From contig JAKSLF010000007.1 of the NCBI GenBank assembly GCA_024401355.1, forward strand, positions 34,858-98,857: a stretch of 64,000 bases of DNA, given 5' to 3'. Numbering within the stretch: position 1 is the first letter of the stretch; each line of letters opens with the position of its first letter. This DNA comes from Bacteroidales bacterium. Its GTDB lineage: Bacteria; Bacteroidota; Bacteroidia; Bacteroidales; Marinilabiliaceae. Below, in pieces: positions 7,986-15,941 of the stretch. Under the pieces are notes generated by a model, which was not told the DNA's origin, ran no database searches, and worked only from the letters and a program-made list of their open reading frames with translations. The translations under genes were made by a program, and so were the position numbers.

Positions 7986-7988
7986 ACA

Positions 7989-8336
7989 ATGATACGTCAA
8001 TGTGTGATAATATTCGGTTGTCTGGCGATAGGTGAGCTGATAGTATGGCTTACAGGCATAGGCATACCAAGCAGCATAATCGGCATGTTGCTTCTGACCG
8101 TGCTGCTTCAGTTTAAGGTTGTTAAGCTTGAGTGGGTTAAGGGCGTGTCGGATTTTCTGATATCAAACCTTGGGTTGTTTTTTGTGCCGCCAGGAGTGGC
8201 TCTTATGCTTTATTATGACGTCATAGCGTCGGAGTGGTTGCCTATAACAGTTGCAACCATTGTGAGCACAGTTATTGTATTGGTTGTCACAGGATGGACA
8301 CATCAAATATTCAAGAACGATGGAGATAGTAAGTAA
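7989..8336 (+). CDS. CidA/LrgA family holin-like membrane protein
   Basis: A 115-residue protein with four hydrophobic segments: VIIFGCLAIGELIVWLTG, then IIGMLLLTVLLQFK, then LFFVPPGVALMLYYDV and TVATIVSTVIVLVVTG. The FFVPPGVALM stretch is the family signature. CidA/LrgA proteins form holin-like oligomers that influence murein hydrolase export and, with LrgB, have also been linked to small-acid (pyruvate) transport. The gene overlaps lrgB by 17 bp, the usual pair arrangement. Confidence 0.9.
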   Translation: MIRQCVIIFGCLAIGELIVWLTGIGIPSSIIGMLLLTVLLQFKVVKLEWVKGVSDFLISNLGLFFVPPGVALMLYYDVIASEWLPITVATIVSTVIVLVVTGWTHQIFKNDGDSK

Positions 8337-9012
8337 CAGCATAGTACTTTTTGCTTTGACATTTGGTGTCTTCTATGGGTCGCGACAGTTGCAGAAGAAG
8401 ACAGGATGGGTAGTGCTGAACCCCGTGCTTGTGACCATAGTGGTACTGATAGCATTTCTGCAGTTGACAGGAGTGAGCTATGAGACATATTCGAAAGCAG
8501 GAGCGCAGATAGACTTCTGGCAGAAGCCTGCTATAGTGGCATTGGCGGTGCCTTTGTATCAGCATCTGAAGCAGATAAGAAAGCAGTTTCTGCCGATATT
8601 CCTTTCTCAGCTTGTAGGTTGTGTTTTGGGTGTTGTGAGTGTAGTGCTGATAGCGCAGATGATGGGTGCATCGCGAGAAGTGATAATATCATTGGCTCCG
8701 AAATCGGTGACAACACCAATAGCCATGGAAGTTTGTACCTCATTGGGTGGAATACCGGCCTTGACCGTAGCGATAGTTGTGATTGCCGGATTGTTGGGAG
8801 CCGTATTTGGTTTTAAAGTACTTGAGGTATGGCATGTCAAGAATCCGTTTTCGCAGGGTCTGAGCATGGGAACAGCATCTCATGCTCTTGGTACGACACG
8901 AGCAATGGAAAAGGGTGAGACATTCGGGGCGTATGCTTCGCTGGGATTGATACTTAACGGAGTGCTGACAGCCGTTTTTGCACCGATGATTCTCAGGCTG
9001 ATGGGAATATAG
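8320..9012 (+). CDS. LrgB/CidB family membrane protein
   Basis: A 230-residue polytopic membrane protein starting MEIVSNSIVLFALTFG. The family signature SLAPKSVTTPIAMEV is present, followed by GLSMGTASHALGTTRAME. The start at 8320 inside the 3' end of lrgA fits translational coupling; a longer start at 8275 would add charged residues read from lrgA coding sequence and is unlikely. It probably works with the preceding LrgA in murein hydrolase control or small-organic-acid transport. A terminator is not evident before the GH10 gene. Confidence 0.9.
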   Translation: MEIVSNSIVLFALTFGVFYGSRQLQKKTGWVVLNPVLVTIVVLIAFLQLTGVSYETYSKAGAQIDFWQKPAIVALAVPLYQHLKQIRKQFLPIFLSQLVGCVLGVVSVVLIAQMMGASREVIISLAPKSVTTPIAMEVCTSLGGIPALTVAIVVIAGLLGAVFGFKVLEVWHVKNPFSQGLSMGTASHALGTTRAMEKGETFGAYASLGLILNGVLTAVFAPMILRLMGI

Positions 9013-9107
9013 TAGCTTGTGTTGTTACTATGTGTAGAATTATTGGTAATTTTTATACATAAATTCACTTTTGCCCTATAAAGTTATGATTTGATATCAA
9101 TAAAGGT

Positions 9108-9115
9108 TAAATTTG
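9108..9115 (+). promoter_or_regulatory. -7 promoter box of the GH10 gene
   Basis: TAAATTTG matches TAnnTTTG, 26 bp before the start codon. The nearest upstream TTTG (9090-9093) is only 14 bp away, so the -33 element is non-ideal and an activator may be needed. Confidence 0.45.
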
Positions 9116-9141
9116 CATAGTCATCAAAAAATCAAATCATA

Positions 9142-11853
9142 ATGATAAAACCTATACTCTTTTCAGCATTATGTCTGTCGGTGGCTGGCAATGTATGTGC
9201 CCAGTTGTCGAGCAATCCTGATAAGTTTCTTGGTAACATAACGACGCGTGGTCAAGTCAATGGTACTGGCTATGAGTATTCGTCATTATGGAACCAGATA
9301 ACTCCGGAAAACGAATCAAAATGGCAGTCGGTCGAATGGACACGTGATGTCTACACATGGGATGGTTGTGACAATGCCTACAACTATGCCAAGAAGAATA
9401 ATTTCCCATTCAAATTTCATACATTAGTATGGGGTTCTCAGTATCCGAATTGGATGGACGGCTTGTCGAAAGAAGAGCAGTTTGAGGAAATTGTTGAATG
9501 GATGGATGCCGTCAAGGAACGTTATCCGGACCTTCAGATGATAGACGTCGTAAATGAGGCCATAGTAGGTCATGCTCCGGCTCCATATAAGGAAGCTCTT
9601 GGTGGTGACGGAAAGACAGGATATGACTGGATAATCAAAGCCTTTGAGATGGCGGCAGAACGTTGGCCGGATGCAATCCTTATATATAACGACTACAACA
9701 CATTCCAGTGGCAGAAATCTGAATTTATTGATCTGGTCAAGACCATCCGAGATGCAGGTGCGCCAATCGACGCATACGGATGTCAGTCGCATGACCTTAC
9801 AGATATAGACTTCAATACCTTTAAGGCATCTATGGAAGAGATACAGGATGCACTTCAGATGCCGATGTATAGTACAGAATATGACATAGGTACGGAAAGC
9901 GACACAAAGCAGGAGACGCAGTATAAGAACCAGATAAAGTACATGTGGGAGCAGGAATATGTTGCCGGTGTTACATTATGGGGATTCATATATGGTGCGA
10001 CATGGACAACAGATGGTAATTCTGGCATCATAAAGGATGGCAAAGAACGTCCGGCGATGACATGGCTGAAAGAATATATGGCAACAGAAGAAGCCAAGAC
10101 AGCCAAGAGTCCATTCCCAGGAATGAAGAAAGAAGCGTCGGTCTATGTCAAGCCACAGGCACTCAATCTGACAATAGGCGAAGAGTCTTCAGTTGCCGTC
10201 AATGCGCGACTTGCCAGCAAGACCATCGAAAAAATAGAGCTTTATATAAACGACGAACTTTCAGCAACCTTGAAAGAGGCTCCATATACTGCCAAGTTTA
10301 CGCCAGAGAAGCTTGGTGAGACAAGTATAAAAGCTGTAGTCTATGCAACAGACGGATCGTCTTACACCCGTATGTCGGGAGTCAACGTCAATCCTCCAAG
10401 AAGACCATTCAAGGATGAGATGGCAGTTTTGCCAGGCATTATCGAAGCCGAAGACTTCGATGAGGGAGGTGATGGAGTAGCATTCCACGACTCGAACAAG
10501 ATAAAGGAAGGTACAGGTGCCTCATATCGTGAAGATGGTGGAGTTGACATCGAGAAGGGCAATGGCGGTTATGTACTTGGCTATACTCTTTCGGGTGAAT
10601 GGACAGAATATACAGTCGATGTAAAAGAGGCTGGATATTATGACTTTGAGGCGTATGTCTCTTCTAGCTCCGACAACTCGACATTTAGCATCGATCTTAG
10701 TGATGCAGATGGCCTGACAAGCATAGCAAAGGATATAGTAGTTCCAAACAAGGGATGGAATACATACAGCAATATCCATGGTCGATCGGCCATAAAGCTT
10801 GAAGAGGGTGTACAGCGTCTGCGCATCACAATCGGCAGTGGCAGCAGCTATGTCTGCAACATTGACAAGATAGCCATGACGCGTGTCGATCTGAATGAAG
10901 ATATTAAGATAGACGTTGACATAGATGTAGAAACAGCAACAGTCGGAACCGCCTTCTTCATCAAAGCGAAAGCTTCGTGTGAGGCAGTTGACATCAAGTC
11001 GGTTACAATATACATCAATGGCGTTGCTCAAGAAGCATTGACAGCGGCTCCATTTGAGATGAAGTACACTCCATCGGTTGATGGTGTCCTAGACATTACG
11101 GCTGTGGCTACAGATGCGGATGGCAAAGTGTCTGTTGTAGCAGAGAAGAACGTCGTAGTCAACAAGAAGCGAGAGCCATTCAAGAGTGTCATAACGGTAC
11201 CAGGAACTATAGAAGTAGAAAACTTCGACAAGGGAGGTGAAGGATTGACATTCCACGACTCGGACAGCAACGACGAAGGCAATGCAGGATTCCGCAACGA
11301 CAATGAGGGCGTTGACATCGTGAAATGCACAGGTGGCTATGCGTTGGGTTATACAGCAACAGGTGAGTGGCTGGAATATACGATCAACGTAACAGTTGCA
11401 GCAGAATACAACTACGAGACCGTTGTAGCTTCTGGTGCTGACAACTCAGGCTTCAAGATATCGCTTGTCAAGGATGGCGAATTGACAGACCTGACAGACA
11501 AGATAACGGTTCCAAATGGTGGAACGTGGGATGTATATACGACACTCAAGGGCACTTTGAAGAAGAAACTTGAAGTAGGCCAGCAGACCATACGTGTCAC
11601 CATTATGTCGCCATACGTCAACATCGACAACATAAAGCTTATCAGCAATGTCAACGATGGAATTGAAGAGATAGTATGTGATACGGAAGCCGTTTACGAA
11701 GCTTATACACTTACAGGAGTCTTGGTTGGTAAAGTCGAGGCATCAGGTTTGGCGGACCTTCAGCAGAAGATGCACAAGATGGTTGGCAAGCGTGGACTTT
11801 ATGTCATCAAGAATGTGGTGAACGGCAATTCTATGAAGATGATGATCAAGTAG
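9142..11853 (+). CDS. Modular endo-1,4-beta-xylanase: GH10, Ig-like, CBM6, Ig-like, CBM6, C-terminal sorting tail
   Basis: A 903-residue secreted enzyme. The signal peptide ends near GNVCAQ. The GH10 barrel spans about residues 20-315, with acid/base Glu in DVVNEA (~138) and nucleophile Glu in YSTEYDIG (~246); WNQITPENESKW and FHTLVWGSQYP are family motifs. After it come an Ig-like domain (~330-420), a CBM6-type module (AEDFDEGGDG...SGEWTEYTVDV, ~427-580), a second Ig-like domain and a second CBM6 (~680-836). The last ~65 residues resemble the C-terminal sorting domain of Bacteroidetes secretion systems. It would cut the xylan backbone outside the cell, supplying oligosaccharides for the GH43/GH8/GH3 enzymes at 40-48 kb. 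Confidence 0.93.
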   Translation: MIKPILFSALCLSVAGNVCAQLSSNPDKFLGNITTRGQVNGTGYEYSSLWNQITPENESKWQSVEWTRDVYTWDGCDNAYNYAKKNNFPFKFHTLVWGSQYPNWMDGLSKEEQFEEIVEWMDAVKERYPDLQMIDVVNEAIVGHAPAPYKEALGGDGKTGYDWIIKAFEMAAERWPDAILIYNDYNTFQWQKSEFIDLVKTIRDAGAPIDAYGCQSHDLTDIDFNTFKASMEEIQDALQMPMYSTEYDIGTESDTKQETQYKNQIKYMWEQEYVAGVTLWGFIYGATWTTDGNSGIIKDGKERPAMTWLKEYMATEEAKTAKSPFPGMKKEASVYVKPQALNLTIGEESSVAVNARLASKTIEKIELYINDELSATLKEAPYTAKFTPEKLGETSIKAVVYATDGSSYTRMSGVNVNPPRRPFKDEMAVLPGIIEAEDFDEGGDGVAFHDSNKIKEGTGASYREDGGVDIEKGNGGYVLGYTLSGEWTEYTVDVKEAGYYDFEAYVSSSSDNSTFSIDLSDADGLTSIAKDIVVPNKGWNTYSNIHGRSAIKLEEGVQRLRITIGSGSSYVCNIDKIAMTRVDLNEDIKIDVDIDVETATVGTAFFIKAKASCEAVDIKSVTIYINGVAQEALTAAPFEMKYTPSVDGVLDITAVATDADGKVSVVAEKNVVVNKKREPFKSVITVPGTIEVENFDKGGEGLTFHDSDSNDEGNAGFRNDNEGVDIVKCTGGYALGYTATGEWLEYTINVTVAAEYNYETVVASGADNSGFKISLVKDGELTDLTDKITVPNGGTWDVYTTLKGTLKKKLEVGQQTIRVTIMSPYVNIDNIKLISNVNDGIEEIVCDTEAVYEAYTLTGVLVGKVEASGLADLQQKMHKMVGKRGLYVIKNVVNGNSMKMMIK

Positions 11854-11880
11854 AACAATTTGGTCATAGAATATTAAGAC

Positions 11881-11911
11881 AAAGGAGGGGCTTGGGGCTC
11901 CTCCTTTTTTT
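11881..11911 (+). terminator. Terminator of the GH10 gene
   Basis: AAAGGAGG (11881-11888) pairs with CCTCCTTT (11900-11907) and runs into a T stretch. Confidence 0.8.
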
Positions 11912-11929
11912 GTTGGGGCAAGCGGATTT

Positions 11930-11973
11930 ATGTCTGGCTCATGTCTGGCTTATGTCTAGCTCATGTCTGGCTT
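11930..11973. repeat. Four tandem copies of an 11-bp repeat
   Basis: Units ATGTCTGGCTC, ATGTCTGGCTT, ATGTCTAGCTC and ATGTCTGGCTT follow each other without gaps, between the GH10 terminator and the insertion point of element 2. Confidence 0.85.
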
Positions 11974-11981
11974 GGTTGTTA

Positions 11982-11989
11982 TATTTTTT
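11982..11989. repeat. 8-bp target-site duplication, left copy (element 2)
   Basis: TATTTTTT, repeated exactly at 14862-14869. Confidence 0.92.
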
Positions 11990-12013
11990 GGCAATTATAT
12001 AGCAGTTGACCCC
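11990..12013 (+). repeat. Left terminal inverted repeat of element 2
   Basis: Starts GGCAATTATATAGC; the first 24 bases match the reverse complement of 14838-14861 exactly. Confidence 0.9.
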
Positions 12014-12067
12014 TAATTATAGATTAGTAGGAAATCAATTACTATGTAATCAACTTTCAGTAGCGGT

Positions 12068-12514
12068 TTAATTGCAGTATTCTTCGTCTATTTCATTGGT
12101 TGGGTTGCAGTCGTTCCATGCGTTTATCATACGTTGCAAATTTGTAAGTCCAAATGCTTTCTTAGGTACTTCATATAACCAATCGTTTATACGTTTCTTC
12201 ACGTTAGTAACACCATTCCACGTTTTCGGATGATTCCCTTTTGTCCTCCATATTATAAGTTGGTCTATATGTTTAAACTGTATCTCAAGTTCAATTTTTC
12301 CATTATCTATGTTTACATGAAAATGTGGTGTCTTTGTTCCTTGCTCGTCATTTTCACCATAAACCAATATTTTAGTATTGTTGGGTATATTGTCAGATGG
12401 TCTTGATATTGTCGCCATCTCGTCAATACGATGCATTTTTAAAAATTCTGCATTATCTATTACTTCATATAATACAGTTTTTATGCGAGATTCTATCTTT
12501 TTTGCTAAGTCCAT
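12068..12514 (-). CDS. PHFH-motif passenger protein of element 2
   Basis: A 148-residue protein starting MDLAKKIESRIKTVLYEV. A central segment has TPHFHVNIDNGKIELEIQ followed by KTWNGVTNVKKRINDWLYE. The PHFHV core recalls DUF4160-like small proteins found in some toxin-antitoxin contexts, but the match is only a motif. The remnant element 3 has a clearly similar gene (PHFHI, same downstream layout). The start at 12514 is preferred over an upstream ATG at 12592 because the homologues begin here. It lies 111 bp behind the transposase and is likely co-transcribed with it. Function unknown; it replaces the unrelated 235-residue protein of element 1. Confidence 0.7.
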   Translation of the reverse strand: MDLAKKIESRIKTVLYEVIDNAEFLKMHRIDEMATISRPSDNIPNNTKILVYGENDEQGTKTPHFHVNIDNGKIELEIQFKHIDQLIIWRTKGNHPKTWNGVTNVKKRINDWLYEVPKKAFGLTNLQRMINAWNDCNPTNEIDEEYCN

Positions 12515-12625
12515 AGTTATTATTGTTTTTATGTTATTTATCTGTTGTTTTAAAATCAACATCATATCAACTAACACCATCATATATGACACAACGTATT
12601 ACCGTAGTTGTCCTTTGAAAAACGT

Positions 12626-13609
12626 CTATGCACACAATCTTAAATCATTCCAAGTAACAACAAGTCCGACCGACAAGTTGAACATATGCTCAAATCTTTC
12701 GTCTTCAGTCATCTTCCTTGTGTTCCAACGATAGACAGCTTCGTCAATATACGACTGCAAATGCTCTTCAGTTACATTGTGGTAGCATCCCACTATCATA
12801 CGTCTAAAGTGGCTCCAAAAGCCCTCTATAGAGTTTGTGAATATGTCAATTGGGTCATTATCAGTCTTATTAACAAACTCTGCTTCACCATGCTTCACTA
12901 CTCTATGAAAGTAACCTAGCTTATCAATACCCTTGTATGCACTTAGTTCATCGGTCATAATCAATGAACCCTTGTCAACGAACTGCTCGATTATAGGTTG
13001 TAAAGTAGCCTTATCAGTCTTCTCAACTATCATTGCATGAACGTATGTCATTGGTCTTTCAACACCATTATCATCTACGTATGTTGTTCTTTCAAGCATA
13101 CCAAACACGGGTACTTTCGTTGCAGTTGACCTACCTTGAGTGTGTGGGGTACGCATAGACTTATGCTTCCACTTCTCCTTGCCACCTATATACACTTCAT
13201 CACACTCTATAACACCACTCATTCGCTCACTATCATTTTGAGGATATAGTAATCTTATCTTCTGCAACATGTACCAAGCGGTAGCTTGACTGACCTCTAT
13301 GTCTCTACTCAACTGACATGATGATACGCCTTTCTTGTGTGATGAAATCAGATACATAGCAACGAACCACTTGTATAATGGGAGTTTAGTGTTCTCAAAG
13401 ATAGTGCCCACCAATACTGAAAAGTTCTTCTTGCACTTGATGCATCTATATCTGCCGTTCTTTCTCTTTGAGCAGTGGTGCTTTCCGCAGTAAGGGCAGA
13501 TAACATCACCATTCCAACGTGCATCTGCAAGTGCATCCTTGCACATCTGCTCGTCACGGAAGAAGTTCATCACGGAGAACAGAGATTTGAATTTTGAGAA
13601 GTCTATCAT
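12626..13609 (-). CDS. IS1595-family (ISXO2-like) transposase
   Basis: A 327-residue DDE transposase with the zinc ribbon CPYCGKHHC / CIKCKK and catalytic motifs ECDEVYIGGKEKW, IMTDELSAYKG, FTNSIEGFWSHFRR. It is intact and close to the copy in element 1, differing mainly by a shorter stretch before DPIDIFTNS and a C-terminus ending NDLRLCA. The start ATG at 13607-13609 follows the same conserved leader. Expression is likely driven from the divergent promoter shared with the repeat-protein gene. Confidence 0.93.
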   Translation of the reverse strand: MIDFSKFKSLFSVMNFFRDEQMCKDALADARWNGDVICPYCGKHHCSKRKNGRYRCIKCKKNFSVLVGTIFENTKLPLYKWFVAMYLISSHKKGVSSCQLSRDIEVSQATAWYMLQKIRLLYPQNDSERMSGVIECDEVYIGGKEKWKHKSMRTPHTQGRSTATKVPVFGMLERTTYVDDNGVERPMTYVHAMIVEKTDKATLQPIIEQFVDKGSLIMTDELSAYKGIDKLGYFHRVVKHGEAEFVNKTDNDPIDIFTNSIEGFWSHFRRMIVGCYHNVTEEHLQSYIDEAVYRWNTRKMTEDERFEHMFNLSVGLVVTWNDLRLCA

Positions 13610-13655
13610 AGCGTACTACCTTTTAAGATTATAGTACAAATTTAGATTTAGTCTA

Positions 13656-13670
13656 TGCAGTATTTCTGCA
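13656..13670. promoter_or_regulatory. Palindrome in the divergent promoter of element 2
   Basis: TGCAGTATTTCTGCA is the same inverted repeat as at 1675-1689 in the opposite orientation. TATTTCTG within it is a near-consensus -7 box toward the repeat-protein gene; CAAATTTA (13637-13644) is the -7 box of the transposase on the minus strand. Confidence 0.5.
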
Positions 13671-13726
13671 CACCAAAAAATAAATCAAGAAATTCAGATA
13701 AATATAATAAAAGACCTATTGTACCT

Positions 13727-14770
13727 ATGAAATACATCAAGCATTTTGGAACACGTGAAGGATATTCTTCAGAAGAGAATGTTCTCATGTCATATGACGC
13801 ATTTCTTGCTCATTTCAATGACGAAGACAAAAGTGAAGTCAGATGGAAGGGAAGATTGAAGAATGAAAACGAAGAGACTGAAGACAATGATGAAGTTTTG
13901 TCTGTAAAAGCACTGAAATTCACAACAGATGATGAAATTGAAATAGGATTAATATGTAATGATACATATCCTAATTTTGAGATAAGTCGTGATGGAAAGA
14001 ATTGGAAAACATGGAATGATGGGAATAATAAATATGAAAAACAGACTATAAATCAAGGAGACGTTTTATATGTAAGAGGAAACAATCCTAGTGGAATCAC
14101 TACGGTACATTACAGAAGTGCTAGTTTCTCTTCAAATTCAGCAAATGAAAATAGCAAGTTGTTTTGTGAAGGTAATATAATGCATTTATTGTCTTATACA
14201 GAAGATTTAGATGTGATACCTTGTGATAATTGTTTTAAAAGCATGTTTCGCGGTTGTACGCACCTTGTGAAAGCACCAAATCTTCCTGCTACTACGATAA
14301 CGACAAATTGTTACACCTTGATGTTCGCGGATTGTGTAAATCTTGTAGATGTTCCTAAAGTATTACCTGCTACTACAATCTATGACCAATGTTATTATTC
14401 TATGTTCCAAAATTGTACAAGCCTTATTGAAGCGCCATACCTTCCTGCGACTATATTAGCATCACAATGTTACAGCCTTATGTTCCAAGGTTGTTCAAGC
14501 CTTGTTAAAGCCCCAAATCTTATTGCTACAACACTCGCAGAAGGATGCTACACTTCAATGTTCAGAAATTGCACAAGTCTTAGTGAAATCATATGTTTAT
14601 ACGAAAAAACTGACTTGTTCAAATATAGTTATACTACAAATTGGTTGTATGATGTATGTTCACAAGGTATATTCTACAAATCTCCTCATTTGAATTTGGT
14701 ACTTGAGTCTTATCAATATAATGGTTCAAAGGTTCCAAGTGGTTGGATAATTCAAAACTACGAAGGATAA
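13727..14770 (+). CDS. BspA-like leucine-rich-repeat passenger protein of element 2
   Basis: A 347-residue protein, no signal peptide. The N-terminal ~70 residues match the element 1 passenger almost exactly. Then the sequence diverges: a related PNFEISRDGKNWKTWNDG domain, five repeats of the CYxxMFxxCTSLVxAPxLPATTL type (26 residues, one with 27) instead of seven, and a cap ending FYKSPH...VPSGWIIQNYEG. The start at 13727 corresponds to that of element 1; an upstream in-frame ATG at 13655 would run through the promoter palindrome. The role of the repeat domain is unknown, probably protein or glycan binding. Confidence 0.85.
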   Translation: MKYIKHFGTREGYSSEENVLMSYDAFLAHFNDEDKSEVRWKGRLKNENEETEDNDEVLSVKALKFTTDDEIEIGLICNDTYPNFEISRDGKNWKTWNDGNNKYEKQTINQGDVLYVRGNNPSGITTVHYRSASFSSNSANENSKLFCEGNIMHLLSYTEDLDVIPCDNCFKSMFRGCTHLVKAPNLPATTITTNCYTLMFADCVNLVDVPKVLPATTIYDQCYYSMFQNCTSLIEAPYLPATILASQCYSLMFQGCSSLVKAPNLIATTLAEGCYTSMFRNCTSLSEIICLYEKTDLFKYSYTTNWLYDVCSQGIFYKSPHLNLVLESYQYNGSKVPSGWIIQNYEG

Positions 14771-14789
14771 AACTTTTAAGAAATCGTAT

Positions 14790-14825
14790 ATGGGATGTGT
14801 GATAAGCGAAACACATCCCATTTTT
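14790..14825 (+). terminator. Terminator at the right arm of element 2
   Basis: ATGGGATGTGT (14790-14800) pairs over 11 bp with ACACATCCCAT (14811-14821), followed by T residues. Confidence 0.75.
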
Positions 14826-14837
14826 CAAAAACATATT

Positions 14838-14861
14838 GGGGTCAACTGCTATATAATTGCC
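14838..14861 (-). repeat. Right terminal inverted repeat of element 2
   Basis: Reverse complement of 11990-12013, next to the duplication TATTTTTT. Confidence 0.9.
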
Positions 14862-14869
14862 TATTTTTT
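14862..14869. repeat. 8-bp target-site duplication, right copy (element 2)
   Basis: TATTTTTT, identical to 11982-11989. Confidence 0.92.
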
Positions 14870-14936
14870 AGGGAACTATAACTCAGTTGGCACAAACCTA
14901 ATAGAAATCTATAAAAATGTATTGACAACTATTGTT

Positions 14937-15359
14937 TCAACTATTATTTCTTCGCCATTCAAGCGATGCAACTTCACCATTCGTTTTGCCTTCATCCGCC
15001 GCATTAGGCTTCTTTACCCATTCTTTTGATATTTTTTCAATATCATCAAAATCTGTATTCTTTTGGCGACCACGTCCACCTTTTGTTTTAATGGAATGAA
15101 AACTTCCATCCATATTCATTCTAATATCCCATTTGTCTTGTTTGTGCCGAATATGAAAATGTGGAAATTTTTTATAGCCACCTTCACCCTTGACATATAT
15201 ATAATATACATCTTCATTGAACCCACACTTTTTATCTTGACCTTTTTCGTCCAAGTTTATCTGTGACATTTCATTCAATGACATAATTTGGTTGTATGTC
15301 ATCTCATTCAAAGCACTTTCAATACCTTTTGATATTGCATATAACAATTTATCGTTCAT
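14937..15359 (-). CDS. PHFH-motif protein of element 3
   Basis: A 140-residue protein starting MNDKLLYAISKGIESALNEM. The central KKFPHFHIRHKQDKWDIRMN is the same motif and context as in the element 2 passenger, followed by a basic GGRGRQK stretch and DIEKISKEWVKK. The reading frame is open to the end although the neighbouring transposase is broken. A GTG start at 15389 would overlap the transposase stop; the ATG at 15359 is favoured by similarity to the other copy. Function unknown. The TSD and end of element 2 lie 70 bp downstream. Confidence 0.65.
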   Translation of the reverse strand: MNDKLLYAISKGIESALNEMTYNQIMSLNEMSQINLDEKGQDKKCGFNEDVYYIYVKGEGGYKKFPHFHIRHKQDKWDIRMNMDGSFHSIKTKGGRGRQKNTDFDDIEKISKEWVKKPNAADEGKTNGEVASLEWRRNNS

Positions 15360-15385
15360 AAGTTTTTTTCTATTATTTATTTCAT

Positions 15386-15872
15386 TCACGCAACCATCTT
15401 CATCTGCTTAACCATAGAATAGGTTACATTCCCAATAGCCTTTTCAAGCAAACCTTGAGCAACCGCACCGATAGCATAGTCCTTGTTGTTGAATCGGAAT
15501 ACGACCTCATCTACGTATCTGTGCAAGTATTTCTTGCTCATATAGTGATATGTACCTATCACACCACGTCTAAAGACACCCCAAAAGCCTTCAATGTGAT
15601 TGGTCGTATATCCATCTTCATTACCGAAGAACTTCTCCGAATGGTTCACTTGCTGATGCTCACAGCAGTTTACGCATTTCTCGTACAATTTTATACATCT
15701 TTCCAGTATCAGTCACCACTGTTGTACCTTTCTTTATATGTTCATCAATGATAGGTAACAATGTTTCACCCTTGCAGTTCTTTACCACCTTTGCATACAC
15801 TTGCCATACTCTGTCGTATTCAAAACCCATTTCATCCCTCTTGACAACATATCCTACCATACCAAATACAGG
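15386..15872 (-). pseudogene. IS1595-family transposase remnant, 5'-truncated and frameshifted
   Basis: Only the C-terminal half remains. Reading starts at PVFGMVGYVVKRDEM, which corresponds to PVFGMLERSRY near the middle of the intact transposases, and continues through VVTDTGKMYK. Around 15675-15690 the frame changes: one frame ends in REMRKLL and stop, while the homologous sequence resumes in another frame with YEKCVNCCEHQQVNHSEKFF and the motif NHIEGFWGVFRRGVIG. So it has lost the zinc ribbon, the first catalytic motif and the reading frame, and cannot be active. Confidence 0.85.
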
Positions 15873-15877
15873 TGATA

Positions 15878-15941
15878 AAAAAGGCTCAGCATTGGCTGGG
15901 CCTTTGGTATCTTTTTCGTGAGGGGACGAAGATGATGGTTA
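15878..15941 (-). repeat. 64-bp direct repeat, copy A (shared 3' UTR with terminator)
   Basis: Differs from 18000-18062 by one extra G and one A/G exchange. Read on the minus strand it carries a stop codon TAA, a conserved untranslated stretch and the hairpin GGCCCAGC...GCTGAGCC followed by T residues. Confidence 0.88.

Larger units (their letters stand above)
11990..14861. mobile_element. IS1595-family transposon with two passenger genes (element 2)
   Basis: A 2872-bp element, inverted relative to element 1. Both ends start GGCAATTATATAGC and continue AGTTGACCCC; they differ from element 1 at one base (C for G at position 14). TATTTTTT is duplicated on the flanks. Order from the right: BspA-like repeat gene (plus), divergent transposase and a PHFH-motif gene (minus). 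The core (transposase, divergent promoter, first ~220 nt of the repeat gene) is nearly identical to element 1, while the outer arms differ completely. Its right flank abuts the end of a third, decayed relative with one base in between. Confidence 0.93.
14871..15875. mobile_element. Truncated IS1595-family element (element 3)
   Basis: The left end GGGAACTATAACTCAGTTGG (from 14871) aligns with the inverted repeat of elements 1 and 2 with several substitutions. Behind it follow a PHFH-motif gene and the C-terminal part of a related transposase, both on the minus strand, as in element 2. The element breaks off near 15875, where a 64-bp repeat begins, so the other arm, the transposase N-terminus and the second end are gone. 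It is a more distant relative, not a recent copy. Confidence 0.8.

Noticed and set aside
12378-12919. Plus-strand frames opposite the element 2 transposase and its passenger
   Set aside because: Antisense to well-supported genes; corresponding frames are not kept in element 1.
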